Positions 16,389 to 24,487 of a DNA stretch of 64,000 nucleotides are shown piece by piece. The notes below the pieces were generated by a model, which worked only from the letters and a program-made list of their open reading frames with translations, made no database searches and was not told the origin of the DNA. Position 1 is the first letter of the stretch; each line of letters begins with the position of its first letter. This DNA comes from CAG-390 sp045531455 (lineage in GTDB: Bacteria > Bacillota > Clostridia > Oscillospirales > CAG-272): the NCBI GenBank assembly GCA_045531455.1, contig JAZSEA010000014.1, positions 1 to 64,000 on the forward strand, in the 5' to 3' direction. The translations under genes were made by a program, and so were the position numbers.

Positions 16389-17777
16389 TTACTTGCTTCC
16401 GCCGACGGTGATATCCGAAACGCGGATGAGGGGCTGTCCGACGTCTGTCGGAACAGAGCCGCTCGACGAGCCGCACATACCCTGCGCGGTCTCCATATTC
16501 TGACCGACCATATCGATATTCATAAGGATCTCGCTGCCCGTACCGATCAGCGAAGCACCCTTGACGGGCTCGCAGATCTCGCCGTTACGAACGATGTAAC
16601 CCTCACGTACTGCGAAGTTGAACGCGCCTGTGAAGGGGTTGACCGATCCGCCGCCCATAGCCGCGGCATAGATACCGTTATCGATCGACTTTATGATGTC
16701 CTCGTTCTTGTCGGGACCGTTTGCGATGTAAGTATTGGTCATACGGGAGGTGGGCTCGTAGGAATAATCCTCGCGGCGTCCGCTTGCAGTAGAGGGCATA
16801 CCCATTCTGCGCGAGCCGAGACGGTCGATCATATAGGAGGTGAGGATACCGTCCTTGATGAGGGTGCGCTTGATCATCGGCATACCCTCGTCGTCGATGT
16901 TGCAGGAGCCCCAGCCGTTCGGGATGGTACCGTCGTCGATCGCGGTAACCTTGGGGTTCGCGATCTGTTGACCGAGCTTGCCCGCCATCTGCGACATACC
17001 GATACCGACGCTTGTAGCCTCGAGAGAGTGACCGCAAGCCTCGTGGAAGATAACGCCGCCGAAGCCGTTGCCGATCGCAACAGTCATCTTGCCCGAAGGA
17101 CAAGGAACTGCCTTCAGGTTGACCATAGCCTGACGAGCCGCTTCCTTACCGACTTCCTCGACGTTTACAACGCTGTCGAAGAGCTCCCAACCCATGCTTC
17201 TGCCGGGATTCGAGCCGCCGGTCTGGTTTTCATTACCGTCGGATGCTACAGCGGAAACGCTGATCCTTGTACGAACCTGACGGTCGCCGGTGTAAAGACC
17301 CTCGCTGTTTGCAACGATGAAGTTCTTCTCATTCGAGGAGATACCGCCCTGGACCTGAACGATCTCGGGAGCGTACTCATAAGCCTTTGAGCAAGCCGCA
17401 CGGAGAAGCTCAGCGCGAACAGCCGCAGGAACGTCGGAGGGGATCGTCTTGATGGGATGGATATTCGTGGGGATTCTTTCCGTCAGATAGAAATCGGGAA
17501 TTCTCTGCACGGGGCTGCCGACAGCCTGTGCAACTCTCTCGGCGCACTCGCGCAGACCCGAGGGAGTGAGATCGGACGTGCATCCGAAGTATGTCTTTGT
17601 TCCAACGAAAGCACGAATTCCGACGCCGCCGTGAACGCTGTCTGCGACCGTTTCGATCTTCTTGTTGGAGTAGCTTACACTGTTTGCCTTGGAGTATTCC
17701 GAGTAGACTTCAACGAAGTCTGCGCCGCCGTGAAGCACGATGGCGATAAGCTCGGACATTGTTTTCTTATCAAGCAT
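16389..17777 (-). CDS. tldD: TldD-family metalloprotease
   Basis: The 462-aa catalytic subunit of the TldD/TldE protease. HEACGH near residue 243 is the HExxxH zinc-binding and catalytic motif. The N-terminal ELIAIVLHGGADFVEVYSE and C-terminal GGGSVNPFTGAFNFAVREGY are family hallmarks. AAGAAAGGAACC precedes ATG 17777. The gene heads a two-gene operon with the TldE partner. Its upstream region, facing the small lipoprotein gene, is AT-rich with TATATAATATAT, so a divergent promoter region is likely. Confidence 0.93.
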   Translation of the reverse strand: MLDKKTMSELIAIVLHGGADFVEVYSEYSKANSVSYSNKKIETVADSVHGGVGIRAFVGTKTYFGCTSDLTPSGLRECAERVAQAVGSPVQRIPDFYLTERIPTNIHPIKTIPSDVPAAVRAELLRAACSKAYEYAPEIVQVQGGISSNEKNFIVANSEGLYTGDRQVRTRISVSAVASDGNENQTGGSNPGRSMGWELFDSVVNVEEVGKEAARQAMVNLKAVPCPSGKMTVAIGNGFGGVIFHEACGHSLEATSVGIGMSQMAGKLGQQIANPKVTAIDDGTIPNGWGSCNIDDEGMPMIKRTLIKDGILTSYMIDRLGSRRMGMPSTASGRREDYSYEPTSRMTNTYIANGPDKNEDIIKSIDNGIYAAAMGGGSVNPFTGAFNFAVREGYIVRNGEICEPVKGASLIGTGSEILMNIDMVGQNMETAQGMCGSSSGSVPTDVGQPLIRVSDITVGGSK

Positions 17778-17898
17778 TTTTCGTGGTTCCTTTCTTGATT
17801 ATATATAATATATAGAATAATTATATCACAATCTTTGGCGAATGTAAATATATATTCGGAAATTTGTTATATACTTATTAAAACTTGCGACAAGTCCA

Positions 17899-17927
17899 TT
17901 GACAACACCAAAACCATATGATATAAT
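17899..17927 (+). promoter_or_regulatory. Sigma-A promoter of the small lipoprotein gene
   Basis: TTGACA at 17899-17904 and TATAAT at 17922-17927 are separated by 17 bp, 41 bp before ATG 17969. Both are full consensus. Confidence 0.85.
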
Positions 17928-17968
17928 AAATTCAGTTAAACCGTTAAAAGTATGCAAAGAGGTGCGAC

Positions 17969-18361
17969 ATGAAAAAAATATATTGTATTGTACTCGCGAC
18001 TATTATGATTTTCTCGCTCATCTCATGCTCAAATACCGGAGGTGTCCAAATAGATTACGGCGAATCAGAGTTATATACCATGGAAGAGAGGGAAACTGTC
18101 GCCAATATGATAATTGAATATTTTGAAGCGAAAGACAATGAACTCTTTGACCTCAAATTTGCCGGGGACTCAATATGTTCAAGCCAGCTTGAAATGTTCA
18201 ACAGACAAGAAGATAAAGAATACGAGGAATGCTTGGTTTATATAGCCAATTACAGCACACCCGAGGCTATTAAGTACTTTAATCAACCCGAAAGAACTAC
18301 CGGCTTCTCTTATGTGAAAGAGCCGGGCGGTGAATGGTATTTGAAGGGTATCGGTTGGTAA
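17969..18361 (+). CDS. Small lipoprotein of unknown function
   Basis: A 130-aa protein with a classic lipoprotein signal: MKK, a hydrophobic core and lipobox LISC with Cys at residue 20. The mature part is acidic in its first half and ends in EPGGEWYLKGIGW. It resembles the small DUF-type lipoproteins with a conserved C-terminal W-x-L-x-G-I, but I cannot name a family. AGAGGTG precedes ATG 17969 and a consensus promoter lies upstream. It is the only gene between tldD and dnaA. Confidence 0.75.
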   Translation: MKKIYCIVLATIMIFSLISCSNTGGVQIDYGESELYTMEERETVANMIIEYFEAKDNELFDLKFAGDSICSSQLEMFNRQEDKEYEECLVYIANYSTPEAIKYFNQPERTTGFSYVKEPGGEWYLKGIGW

Positions 18362-18403
18362 AACAATTGCGCTGATATCTACGTTATTATAAACAAACCT
18401 TTT

Positions 18404-18757
18404 GGGGTTGTCTCATTAATCAAAATGTGACAGCCCATGTTTTTTATCTAAAAGTTATAGATTGAGATTATGGTACGCAAAACAGAATTATATTTTTTCG
18501 AAAATATTGGTTCGAGTCCGTAGGGACCGACGTCCTCGGCGGTCCGAGCAGCACAACAATATAGAGTTAACTAAATTCAGAAGCCGCATTTATAACCTTT
18601 TGATTAAATACACAGCAATAATTCAAATGGGTCCGGACCGCCGAGGACGTCGGTCCCTACGGACTCGTTATATCATTATTCAGAATAAGTTGACTACATT
18701 ATCGTACTTTGATACTAATTGAGGCTGTATCACATTTTTTATCGAGACAGCCCCTTT
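18404..18757. mobile_element. MITE-like element with 30-bp imperfect terminal inverted repeats
   Basis: The left end (18404-18436) begins GGGGTTGTCTC and runs to AAAATGTGACAGCC. The right end (18725-18757), read in reverse, begins GGGGCTGTCTC and runs to AAAATGTGATACAGCC. TTTT flanks both ends and may be a target duplication. Inside are two inverted copies of a 30-bp GGACCG palindrome (18516-18546 and 18634-18664). No transposase is encoded. An open frame across it is an accident of the repeat. Confidence 0.65.
18516..18664. repeat. Inverted pair of the 30-bp GGACCG palindrome
   Basis: CCGTAGGGACCGACGTCCTC plus CGGCGGTCCG occurs at 18516-18546 and in reverse at 18634-18664. A third copy lies at 36295-36323, outside any MITE-like end. 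Each copy can fold through GGACC/GGTCC. Confidence 0.8.
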
Positions 18758-18820
18758 TCGTATCTTTCTGTTCACTGACCACTCAAAATGTAATATTTCT
18801 GTTAATATTATATAATATAA

Positions 18821-18849
18821 TTGATTAATTAATTTATATATGATATAAT
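18821..18849 (+). promoter_or_regulatory. Probable dnaA promoter
   Basis: TTGATT at 18821-18826 and TATAAT at 18844-18849 have a 17-bp spacer and lie 31 bp before the dnaA start, within a very AT-rich block (18790-18862). Confidence 0.6.
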
Positions 18850-18880
18850 ATTATATATATCACGCGAAAGGATATTGAAA

Positions 18881-20479
18881 ATGGCATACCTTGACGGACT
18901 TAACGCCGTTTGGGAAGACGTCAAATCGAGCTTTCTTTCGAGCATGGCGAGCTCTGCCGTTGAGCTCTGGTTCGGAAATATGAAGCTTATCTCCTTCGGA
19001 GCCGATACCCTGACCTTCTCAATTGACGCGGCATTTAAATATGATCTTGTAAAAGAAAAATTTCTTTCAAAAATCGAAGACGAATTTGAGGCGAGACTCG
19101 GCTTCCGCGTAAAAGTTGAGATCACCTGCGCCGAGATCGCGCAAGCAACACAAAAGGAAGAGAAAATAATCGACTATTCCGCGGGCGGAACCGGATTTCA
19201 TTACGATGGTGAGGATGATCCCGAGGAGATCGTTATGCCCGACCCGATCCTTCCCTCGGGCGACGGATTCGAGGCTGAGCTCTTCCGCTCGAAGAGCGAG
19301 GAATACGCGAACGAGACTCCCGAGGAGCGCGAGGCGCGTATAAACAAGCTTCACCAGGATATGATCAAGCGCTTCCGCAAGGAGGCTGACGACGAAAGAC
19401 GCCAGCTTGAGGGCACCAAATCGCTCCCCCTTGGCTCTCTCGGCTCCACTCTTCCCCCCTACAACTTCGAATACACCTTCGACAACTTCATAGTCGGAAG
19501 CTCGAATAAATTCGCTCACGCGGCTTGTACGGCGGTTGCGGCAAATCCCGCGATGAATTACAACCCCCTCTTCATCTACGGTCCGAGCGGTCTCGGAAAG
19601 ACTCACCTTCTCTACGCGATCACGAACGAGATCAAGAAGAAGAAGCCGAACGTGAAGATCATCTACATAAAGGGCGAGGATTTCACAACCCAGTTCATCG
19701 AGGCACTTGCTGCACAGATGACAAACGAATTCCGCAACAAGTACCGCTCCTGCGACGTTCTTCTGATCGACGATATTCAGTTCATCGCGGGCAAGACCTC
19801 GACTCAGGAGGAGTTTTTCCACACCTTCAACGCCCTCTACGAGGAGCATAAGCAGATCATTCTTACCTCCGACCGTCCTCCCCGCGATATGAAGACGCTT
19901 GAAGAGCGACTCAAGACGAGATTCGAATGGGGACTTCTTGCCGACATTCAGCCGCCCGACGTTGAGCTTCGCGTTGCGATCATCAAAAAGAAGGCTGAGC
20001 AGGTAGGAATAGTCATTCCCGAGGATGTGCTTACTTACCTTGCAGAAAATCTGCGTTCAAACATCCGTCAGATCGAGGGCGCGATGAAGAAGCTCGGCGC
20101 GCTCGTATTCCTTTCGGGTCAGGAGATCACGATGGAGGTTGCGCGCGGCTGTATTGCGGACCTTCTCGGCGGCGAGGAGCCCGTCAGCGTAACTGTTGAC
20201 AAGATCTTCGCGACCGTTTACAAGAAATACGGCATCTCGAAGGATGACATAATCGGCAAGAACCGCTCGCGCGACATTGCGCAAGCGAGACACGTTACGA
20301 TCTACCTCATTCGCAAGATCACGGAAATGTCACTTCCGAACATCGGAAAGATCTTCAACCGCGACCACACGACGGCACTTGCGTCCTTTGAGACTATTGA
20401 GAGAAAGCTCAAGACCGACGCGCTGCTGACTCTCGATATCAATGAGATGACGAAGGAAGTTACAGGCGAAGCCGAGTGA
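18881..20479 (+). CDS. dnaA: Chromosomal replication initiator DnaA
   Basis: A 532-aa AAA+ initiator that binds DnaA boxes and melts oriC. Domain I spans about residues 1-85 and is followed by a long, charged domain II linker (about 85-190). The AAA+ domain has Walker A GPSGLGKT at 234-241 and Walker B LLIDDIQF near 294-301. Domain IV ends with the signature helix including RDHTTALASFETI near 494. ATG 18881 is chosen over an in-frame TTG at 18875 because AAAGGA stands 8 nt before the ATG and too close to the TTG. The protein is longer than Bacillus DnaA (446 aa) because of the linker. dnaN follows after a repeat- and box-bearing gap. Confidence 0.97.
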   Translation: MAYLDGLNAVWEDVKSSFLSSMASSAVELWFGNMKLISFGADTLTFSIDAAFKYDLVKEKFLSKIEDEFEARLGFRVKVEITCAEIAQATQKEEKIIDYSAGGTGFHYDGEDDPEEIVMPDPILPSGDGFEAELFRSKSEEYANETPEEREARINKLHQDMIKRFRKEADDERRQLEGTKSLPLGSLGSTLPPYNFEYTFDNFIVGSSNKFAHAACTAVAANPAMNYNPLFIYGPSGLGKTHLLYAITNEIKKKKPNVKIIYIKGEDFTTQFIEALAAQMTNEFRNKYRSCDVLLIDDIQFIAGKTSTQEEFFHTFNALYEEHKQIILTSDRPPRDMKTLEERLKTRFEWGLLADIQPPDVELRVAIIKKKAEQVGIVIPEDVLTYLAENLRSNIRQIEGAMKKLGALVFLSGQEITMEVARGCIADLLGGEEPVSVTVDKIFATVYKKYGISKDDIIGKNRSRDIAQARHVTIYLIRKITEMSLPNIGKIFNRDHTTALASFETIERKLKTDALLTLDINEMTKEVTGEAE

Positions 20480-20552
20480 ATAGTGTAAAGTGAAAAGTGT
20501 AAAGTGTAAAGTTAAGGATAATTTCCTCGCCGAAGGCTCGGAAATTTTCGAT
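20478..20552 (+). repeat. Seven-bp tandem repeat block after dnaA
   Basis: GTGTAAA / GTGAAAA heptamers (about 20484-20512) are followed by a hairpin module in which GAGCC and GGAAATT parts flank CGCCGAAGGC. It starts inside the dnaA stop codon region, so the repeat abuts the gene without spacer. Confidence 0.75.
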
Positions 20553-20570
20553 TAATAAAAAAAGATCAAA

Positions 20571-20916
20571 AGTTTGATCAAACTTTTCAAAGTTTGCGGA
20601 TTCTTAAGGCAGAGCCTTAAGTCGCCCTCCGCAGAGGGCGAAATGCTCCATGCGCTCAAAACCGGCGGCGCCCCTGCCGACGGTTTTAAAGGAGTAAAAT
20701 CTTCCCTTCAGGGGAGATTTTCGCTCCTTTGCGCTTTTGAAAAGTCAAATAATATTCTCTATCAAAATCAACAGTTCCTTAATTTGCATAAAACCCATCA
20801 CCCACTTTTCTTTTGACACACAAGGCGCAAAAGAAAAGTTCTCAAAAGAAAACGCCGACAGAAGAATTTCGCCCTCTGCGGAGGGCGACTAAAGAAACTT
20901 TTTGAAAAAAGTTTCT
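20571..20916. repeat. Four-hairpin dispersed repeat, copy B with inverted partial copy
   Basis: Plus-strand stems are CTTAAGGC/GCCTTAAG (20603-20621), CGCCCTC/GAGGGCG (20623-20640), AAAACCG/CGGTTTT (20658-20687), and a nested hairpin AAAGGAG..TCTTCCC/GGGGAGA..CTCCTTT (20688-20730). An inverted partial copy follows, with CGCCCTC/GAGGGCG at 20870-20887 and AGAAACTT/AAGTTTCT at 20893-20916. The inner stem sequences differ from copies A and C but pair just as well. Confidence 0.8.
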
Positions 20917-21014
20917 TCAGGATCTTCAAAAACTTTCAACAAGATCCTTTTGAAATCTTGTTAGAAAGTCTAAAAAACGAAAAAAAGTAAATTGATACTT
21001 TTTTGAGACTCAAA

Positions 21015-21293
21015 AAAGTCCTGTGTAAAACCCATCATCTTTTACATAAGTTTTCCACACCGAGATTTCGGTCGAAAAATCGGAAAATACCGAAAAAATG
21101 TCGCTATAGCGTCGTTTTTAGCGAGTTCCAAGGTTTTCCACAGTTTCCCCAGGCCCTACTGTTAATATTATTAAATATTTATATATTAAACTTATTTACT
21201 TGTTTTCTTATCGCGCAAGCGCGAGAGAGAACGACAAAAGAATTTTTGTTGTGGAAAAGTTCCGCACATGTGATATTTCAAGGAGAATTTGAA
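21015..21293 (+). other. oriC: Probable chromosomal origin (oriC) between dnaA and dnaN
   Basis: DnaA-box candidates are TTTTCCACA at 21051-21059, TTTTCCACA at 21134-21142, its reverse TGTGGAAAA at 21250-21258, and a TGTGTAAAA variant at 21022-21030. An AT-rich stretch at about 21161-21200 (GTTAATATTATTAAATATTT and onward) is a good DNA-unwinding element. This arrangement just before dnaN matches the usual Bacillota origin. Its 5' side is occupied by hairpin repeats. Confidence 0.7.
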
Positions 21294-22448
21294 ATGAAGA
21301 TTATCTTTAACCGCCAGGAGCTCATAAACAGTATCGCTCCCCTTCTCTGCGCAGTTCCCAATAAAGGTCCCTTCCCCGAGGTCGAATGCATCCATATGAA
21401 TGCCGAGAACCCCGGCGAGGTCGTTCTTACCTCCTTTGACCTCGAGAAGGCTGTCAGAGTTAAATGCGAGGCTACCGTCCTCGAGACCGGTTGCTACGCC
21501 ATCAATGCTAATAAGCTCTTCCAGATGCTTAAGGTTATGGACGGCGAGGAGGTCACCGTAACCGTTAACCAGAAGCTTGAAACTACACTCGTTTCGGGTA
21601 AGTCGACTCAGAAGATGTCCGCCCTCAACGCCGAGGGCTTCCCCGCTATTCCTCAGATCAACAACAACGCTCTCCGCTACGATATCTCCTGCGCTCTTCT
21701 CAAGAAGATGATCGCAAAGGTGTCCTTCGCTATGGCTGTAAATGATCAGAGACATATCCTCAACGGCGCATATTTCAAGGTCGAGGCTGACAAGATCATG
21801 GTCGTTGCCTGCGACGGCTTCAAGATGGCAAAATGCACCGCTAAGGCTGATATCGTCAACCGTTCCGAGGATGACGTTGAAGTAAAATATTCCTACATCG
21901 TTCCCGCCAAGACGGTTCAGGAGCTCTACCGTATGCTCCCCGACGGCGAGGAGGACAGAGTTATGATGCATATGAGCCGCAAGTACCTCATCTGCTATTT
22001 CGATAACATGACCTTCTACACCCGTCTGATCGAGGGTGAGTACATCGATTACGACCGCATCATCCTCAAGACACACAAGATCTTCATCAACGTCGACCGC
22101 GACCGTCTGCTCGGCGCACTCGAGCGTGCCGCTGTCGTTACCGAGGAAAGGATCATCGGAAGCAACCGTACTCCCGTTCGTTTCAACCCCGAGGGCGACG
22201 TTCTCAAGATCATGGCAAACTCCTCCGCGGGCTCTTCCTACGAGGAGATCGAGATCGACCACGAGGGCGATGATCTGCTCATTTCCTTTAACAACAAATA
22301 CCTCATCGATGCGATCCGCTCCTGCGAGTGCGACCGTCTCCGCATCGAGATGACCACCGCTTTCTCGAGCATCAACATCATTCCCCTCGACCTCGAGGAG
22401 GGCAGCGACGAGGTATTCTTCCTCCTTCCCATCAAGACAAAGCACTAA
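21294..22448 (+). CDS. dnaN: DNA polymerase III beta subunit (sliding clamp)
   Basis: The 384-aa clamp that tethers replicative polymerase to DNA. MKIIFNRQELINSIAPLLCAV opens the first of three clamp domains; the N-terminal VEVTSFD-type strand and the C-terminal IIPLDLEEGSDEVFFLLPI are characteristic. The start is ATG 21294 with AAGGAG at 21280-21285. A longer frame from 21003 would run through the DnaA boxes and has no ribosome site. It is the second gene of the dnaA block and precedes recF by 12 nt. No oddities. Confidence 0.96.
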   Translation: MKIIFNRQELINSIAPLLCAVPNKGPFPEVECIHMNAENPGEVVLTSFDLEKAVRVKCEATVLETGCYAINANKLFQMLKVMDGEEVTVTVNQKLETTLVSGKSTQKMSALNAEGFPAIPQINNNALRYDISCALLKKMIAKVSFAMAVNDQRHILNGAYFKVEADKIMVVACDGFKMAKCTAKADIVNRSEDDVEVKYSYIVPAKTVQELYRMLPDGEEDRVMMHMSRKYLICYFDNMTFYTRLIEGEYIDYDRIILKTHKIFINVDRDRLLGALERAAVVTEERIIGSNRTPVRFNPEGDVLKIMANSSAGSSYEEIEIDHEGDDLLISFNNKYLIDAIRSCECDRLRIEMTTAFSSINIIPLDLEEGSDEVFFLLPIKTKH

Positions 22449-22460
22449 AAGTCTCAATTT

Positions 22461-23570
22461 ATGAAAGTCAAAAGGATTTGTGCCGAGGATTTTCGCAATA
22501 TCGAGCGCGCCGAGGTGTCGTTCTCGGACGGAATAAATCTTCTCTTCGGCGCAAATGCGCAGGGAAAGACGAATCTCCTTGAGGCGATCTGCTATTTTTC
22601 GCTCGGAAAATCTTTCAGAGGCGCGAAGGATGCGGAATTTATCAGCTTTGATAAACGGACGGCAAAATTGTCGCTTGATTTCGAGGATAAGGTCCGCGAG
22701 CGCAATCTCACGATAGATTTTTCAAAGGATCACGCGCGGCATATCGAGCAAAACGGAATGAAGATCTCGCGGATGAGCGAGATAATCGGTCTTTTCCGCG
22801 CCGTGATCTTCTGCCCCGAGCATCTCAATATCATAAAAGAAGGTCCTTCGATGCGTCGCTTTTACCTCGACGTTGCGATCTCACAGCTCCGTCCGCTCTA
22901 TCTGCGCTCACTTCAAAGGTACAATCACATTCTCCAGCAGCGCAATAAGCTGATAAAGAACGCTGAACGTGACAGAAAGAGCTTTGACGCGACGATCGAA
23001 TTCTGGTCGGCACAGCTTGCGGCGGAGGCGGCAAATATCACGAAGCAGCGTCTTCGTTATATCGAGGCTGCAGAGCGCGAGCTCAAGATCTGCTTTGACG
23101 AGATGACGAGCGGGCGCGAAACTCCTTCTCTCGAGTATGATTTTTCCTTCAAGATCAAGCCCGAGGATGCAGTTGACACGAAAAGGTCTCAGGAGATCTA
23201 TTTCAATCAGCTTATGTCCTCCCACGACCGCGAGATTTACGCGGGAGCGACGCTTTGGGGAATCCACAAGGATGACCTTGTGATCCGTCTTGACGGCAAA
23301 AACGCCCGAAATTTTGCCTCACAGGGGCAGCAGAGGTCGCTCGCACTCGGGCTGAAGCTCTCCGAGGCGGCAATTTCGGCAGTCAATACGGGTGAGAGCC
23401 CCGTACTTCTCCTCGACGACGTCTTCTCCGAGCTCGACGCGGAACGCCGTTCCTATCTTTGCGAACGAATGAAACGCGGACAAGTCATTATGACGGCGTG
23501 TTCGGATGTTGATCTGCAGAATGAGCACGTTAATGTTATTCGGGTGGAAAACGGAAGTTACAGCAGTTGA
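22461..23570 (+). CDS. recF: RecF DNA repair ATPase
   Basis: A 369-aa SMC-like ATPase that loads RecA at gapped DNA. Walker A GANAQGKT lies at residues 30-37. A coiled-coil middle follows, then the ABC signature region ASQGQQRSLALGLKL near 290 and Walker B VLLLDDVFSELD near 313. It starts 12 nt after dnaN and is likely co-transcribed. B. subtilis has a small RNA-binding S4-domain gene (yaaA) between dnaN and recF; it is absent here. Confidence 0.96.
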   Translation: MKVKRICAEDFRNIERAEVSFSDGINLLFGANAQGKTNLLEAICYFSLGKSFRGAKDAEFISFDKRTAKLSLDFEDKVRERNLTIDFSKDHARHIEQNGMKISRMSEIIGLFRAVIFCPEHLNIIKEGPSMRRFYLDVAISQLRPLYLRSLQRYNHILQQRNKLIKNAERDRKSFDATIEFWSAQLAAEAANITKQRLRYIEAAERELKICFDEMTSGRETPSLEYDFSFKIKPEDAVDTKRSQEIYFNQLMSSHDREIYAGATLWGIHKDDLVIRLDGKNARNFASQGQQRSLALGLKLSEAAISAVNTGESPVLLLDDVFSELDAERRSYLCERMKRGQVIMTACSDVDLQNEHVNVIRVENGSYSS

Positions 23571-23576
23571 CCGCCG

Positions 23577-23650
23577 TCAAGTGTAAAGTGGAAAGTGAAA
23601 AGTGTAAAGTTGAGGTGAATTTCCATCGCTGCGCTCGGAAATTTTCGTAT
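23577..23650 (+). repeat. Seven-bp tandem repeat block after recF
   Basis: Heptamers GTGTAAA, GTGGAAA, GTGAAAA, GTGTAAA run directly from the recF stop and are followed by GAATTTCCATCGCTGCGCTC and GGAAATTTTCG. This is the same layout as the block at 20478. Confidence 0.75.
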
Positions 23651-23659
23651 TAATTAGTC

Positions 23660-23862
23660 TCTCCCTCCACCACGGTCAAGCCGTGGTCCCCCTCTCTCCT
23701 CAGAGGGAGGCAAGATTTGCGAGTGCGAACAAAGCTTTCTTAATAATGAAATTCAATCTTTTTTGCTATTTATATCTCAATATTCCATGTTAGCACAAAC
23801 TTTTTACCTCCCTCTGAGGAGGGAGGGGGACCGCGCGTCGGCGCGGTGGAGGGAGAGATTAT
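23660..23862. repeat. Inverted pair of GGGGGACC hairpin elements
   Basis: The left element (23660-23712) has the hairpin ACCACGG/CCGTGGT within CTCTCCCTCC and GGGAGG. The right element (23806-23862) is in reverse, with hairpin ACCGCGC/GCGCGGT. The flanking GGGGGACC and GGTGGAGGGAGAG are conserved while the hairpin sequence changes with pairing kept. About 95 bp of AT-rich DNA lies between. The same pair design occurs at 30508-30900. Confidence 0.75.
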
Positions 23863-23939
23863 TTGTTATTAAAAAACATTAATTACTGACACATTCCTGT
23901 CAGTCACAACTTTAAAAAATCACTATAATTATATATAAA

Positions 23940-24001
23940 TACTTTTCGGCTTGCCGAAAAGTTACCGAAACTCTGCATTCTGAACTCTGCACTCTGCACT
24001 T
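23940..24001 (-). repeat. CTCTGCA-type 7-bp repeat block upstream of remB
   Basis: ACTTTTCGGCTTGCCGAAAAGT forms a hairpin; it is followed by heptamers ACTCTGC, ATTCTGA, ACTCTGC, ACTCTGC. A nearly identical block lies at 24350-24413. Confidence 0.75.
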
Positions 24002-24036
24002 TTCCGCTTGTTTGAGTTTTAGAAAGACGAAACACC

Positions 24037-24288
24037 ATGTTCTTACACGTTGGTAATAACAAGAATATCCGAATCAAGGATATAATCGGCATTTTCGATA
24101 TGGACAATGCCACTCTTAATTCATCTATAACGAAAAAATACCTGTCCTCTGCTCAAAAGCGCGGCGAGGTCGAGTCCGCAGGCGACGATTTACCGAAATC
24201 CTTTATTCTCTACCGCTACGGCGAGGATTATAGGGTGTGCTTTTCCACGCTTTCGGCAGCATCTCTTTTAGGAAGAGTTCAGAGTTAA
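24037..24288 (+). CDS. remB: RemB/DUF370-family extracellular matrix regulator
   Basis: An 83-aa protein of the DUF370 family (B. subtilis YaaB/RemB), which in Bacillus helps activate biofilm matrix genes. MFLHVGNNKNIRIKDIIGIFDMD is the typical start; SFILYRYGEDYRVCFSTLSAASL is the conserved C-terminal half. It sits between recF and gyrB, exactly where yaaB sits in Bacillus, which supports the call. Repeat blocks lie on both sides. The ribosome site is weak (AGAAAG). Molecular role here is inferred from the family. Confidence 0.88.
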   Translation: MFLHVGNNKNIRIKDIIGIFDMDNATLNSSITKKYLSSAQKRGEVESAGDDLPKSFILYRYGEDYRVCFSTLSAASLLGRVQS

Positions 24289-24413
24289 GAGTTCAGAGTG
24301 CAGAGTTAAGGAAAATTTTTTCGCTTTGCTCAAAAATTATTTTTATTTAATTACTTTTCGGCTTGCCGAAAAGTTACCGAAACTCTGCACTCTGCATTCT
24401 TCACTCTGCACTA
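24278..24413. repeat. Facing 7-bp repeat blocks between remB and gyrB
   Basis: AGAGTTC / AGAGTTA / AGAGTGC heptamers start within the remB 3' end (24278-24312), followed by GGAAAATTTTTTCGC. In reverse, ACTCTGC / ATTCTTC heptamers (24380-24413) are preceded by the ACTTTTCGGC hairpin. The two arms face each other and can pair. Confidence 0.75.
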
Positions 24414-24487
24414 TTTATCCGCCTTGTTGGCTGAAAACTATAATTTGAATTTAACTCGGATAAATCCGATCCGAAAGGAAGATAAAA

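Noticed and set aside
14907..17390. Long open frame (827 codons) on the plus strand opposite tldE/tldD
   Set aside because: It is a shadow of the two minus-strand protease genes caused by their codon bias; it has no ribosome site and no recognisable domain.
18462..18722. 86-codon open frame within the MITE-like element
   Set aside because: It runs straight through two inverted palindromes and has no start signal.
20574..20816. Short open frame across the four-hairpin repeat, with similar frames in the copies at 12466-12657 and 30149-30382
   Set aside because: The peptides look alike (a shared G-V-K stretch), but this follows from the conserved repeat spacing. None has a ribosome site, and the changes between copies keep base pairing rather than the amino acids.
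21003..21293. N-terminal extension of dnaN
   Set aside because: The extra frame crosses the DnaA boxes and the AT-rich unwinding stretch; AAGGAG at 21280 fixes the start at 21294.
21192..22457. Long minus-strand open frame opposite dnaN
   Set aside because: A shadow of dnaN in the opposite strand; composition mirrors the clamp gene and nothing resembles a protein family.
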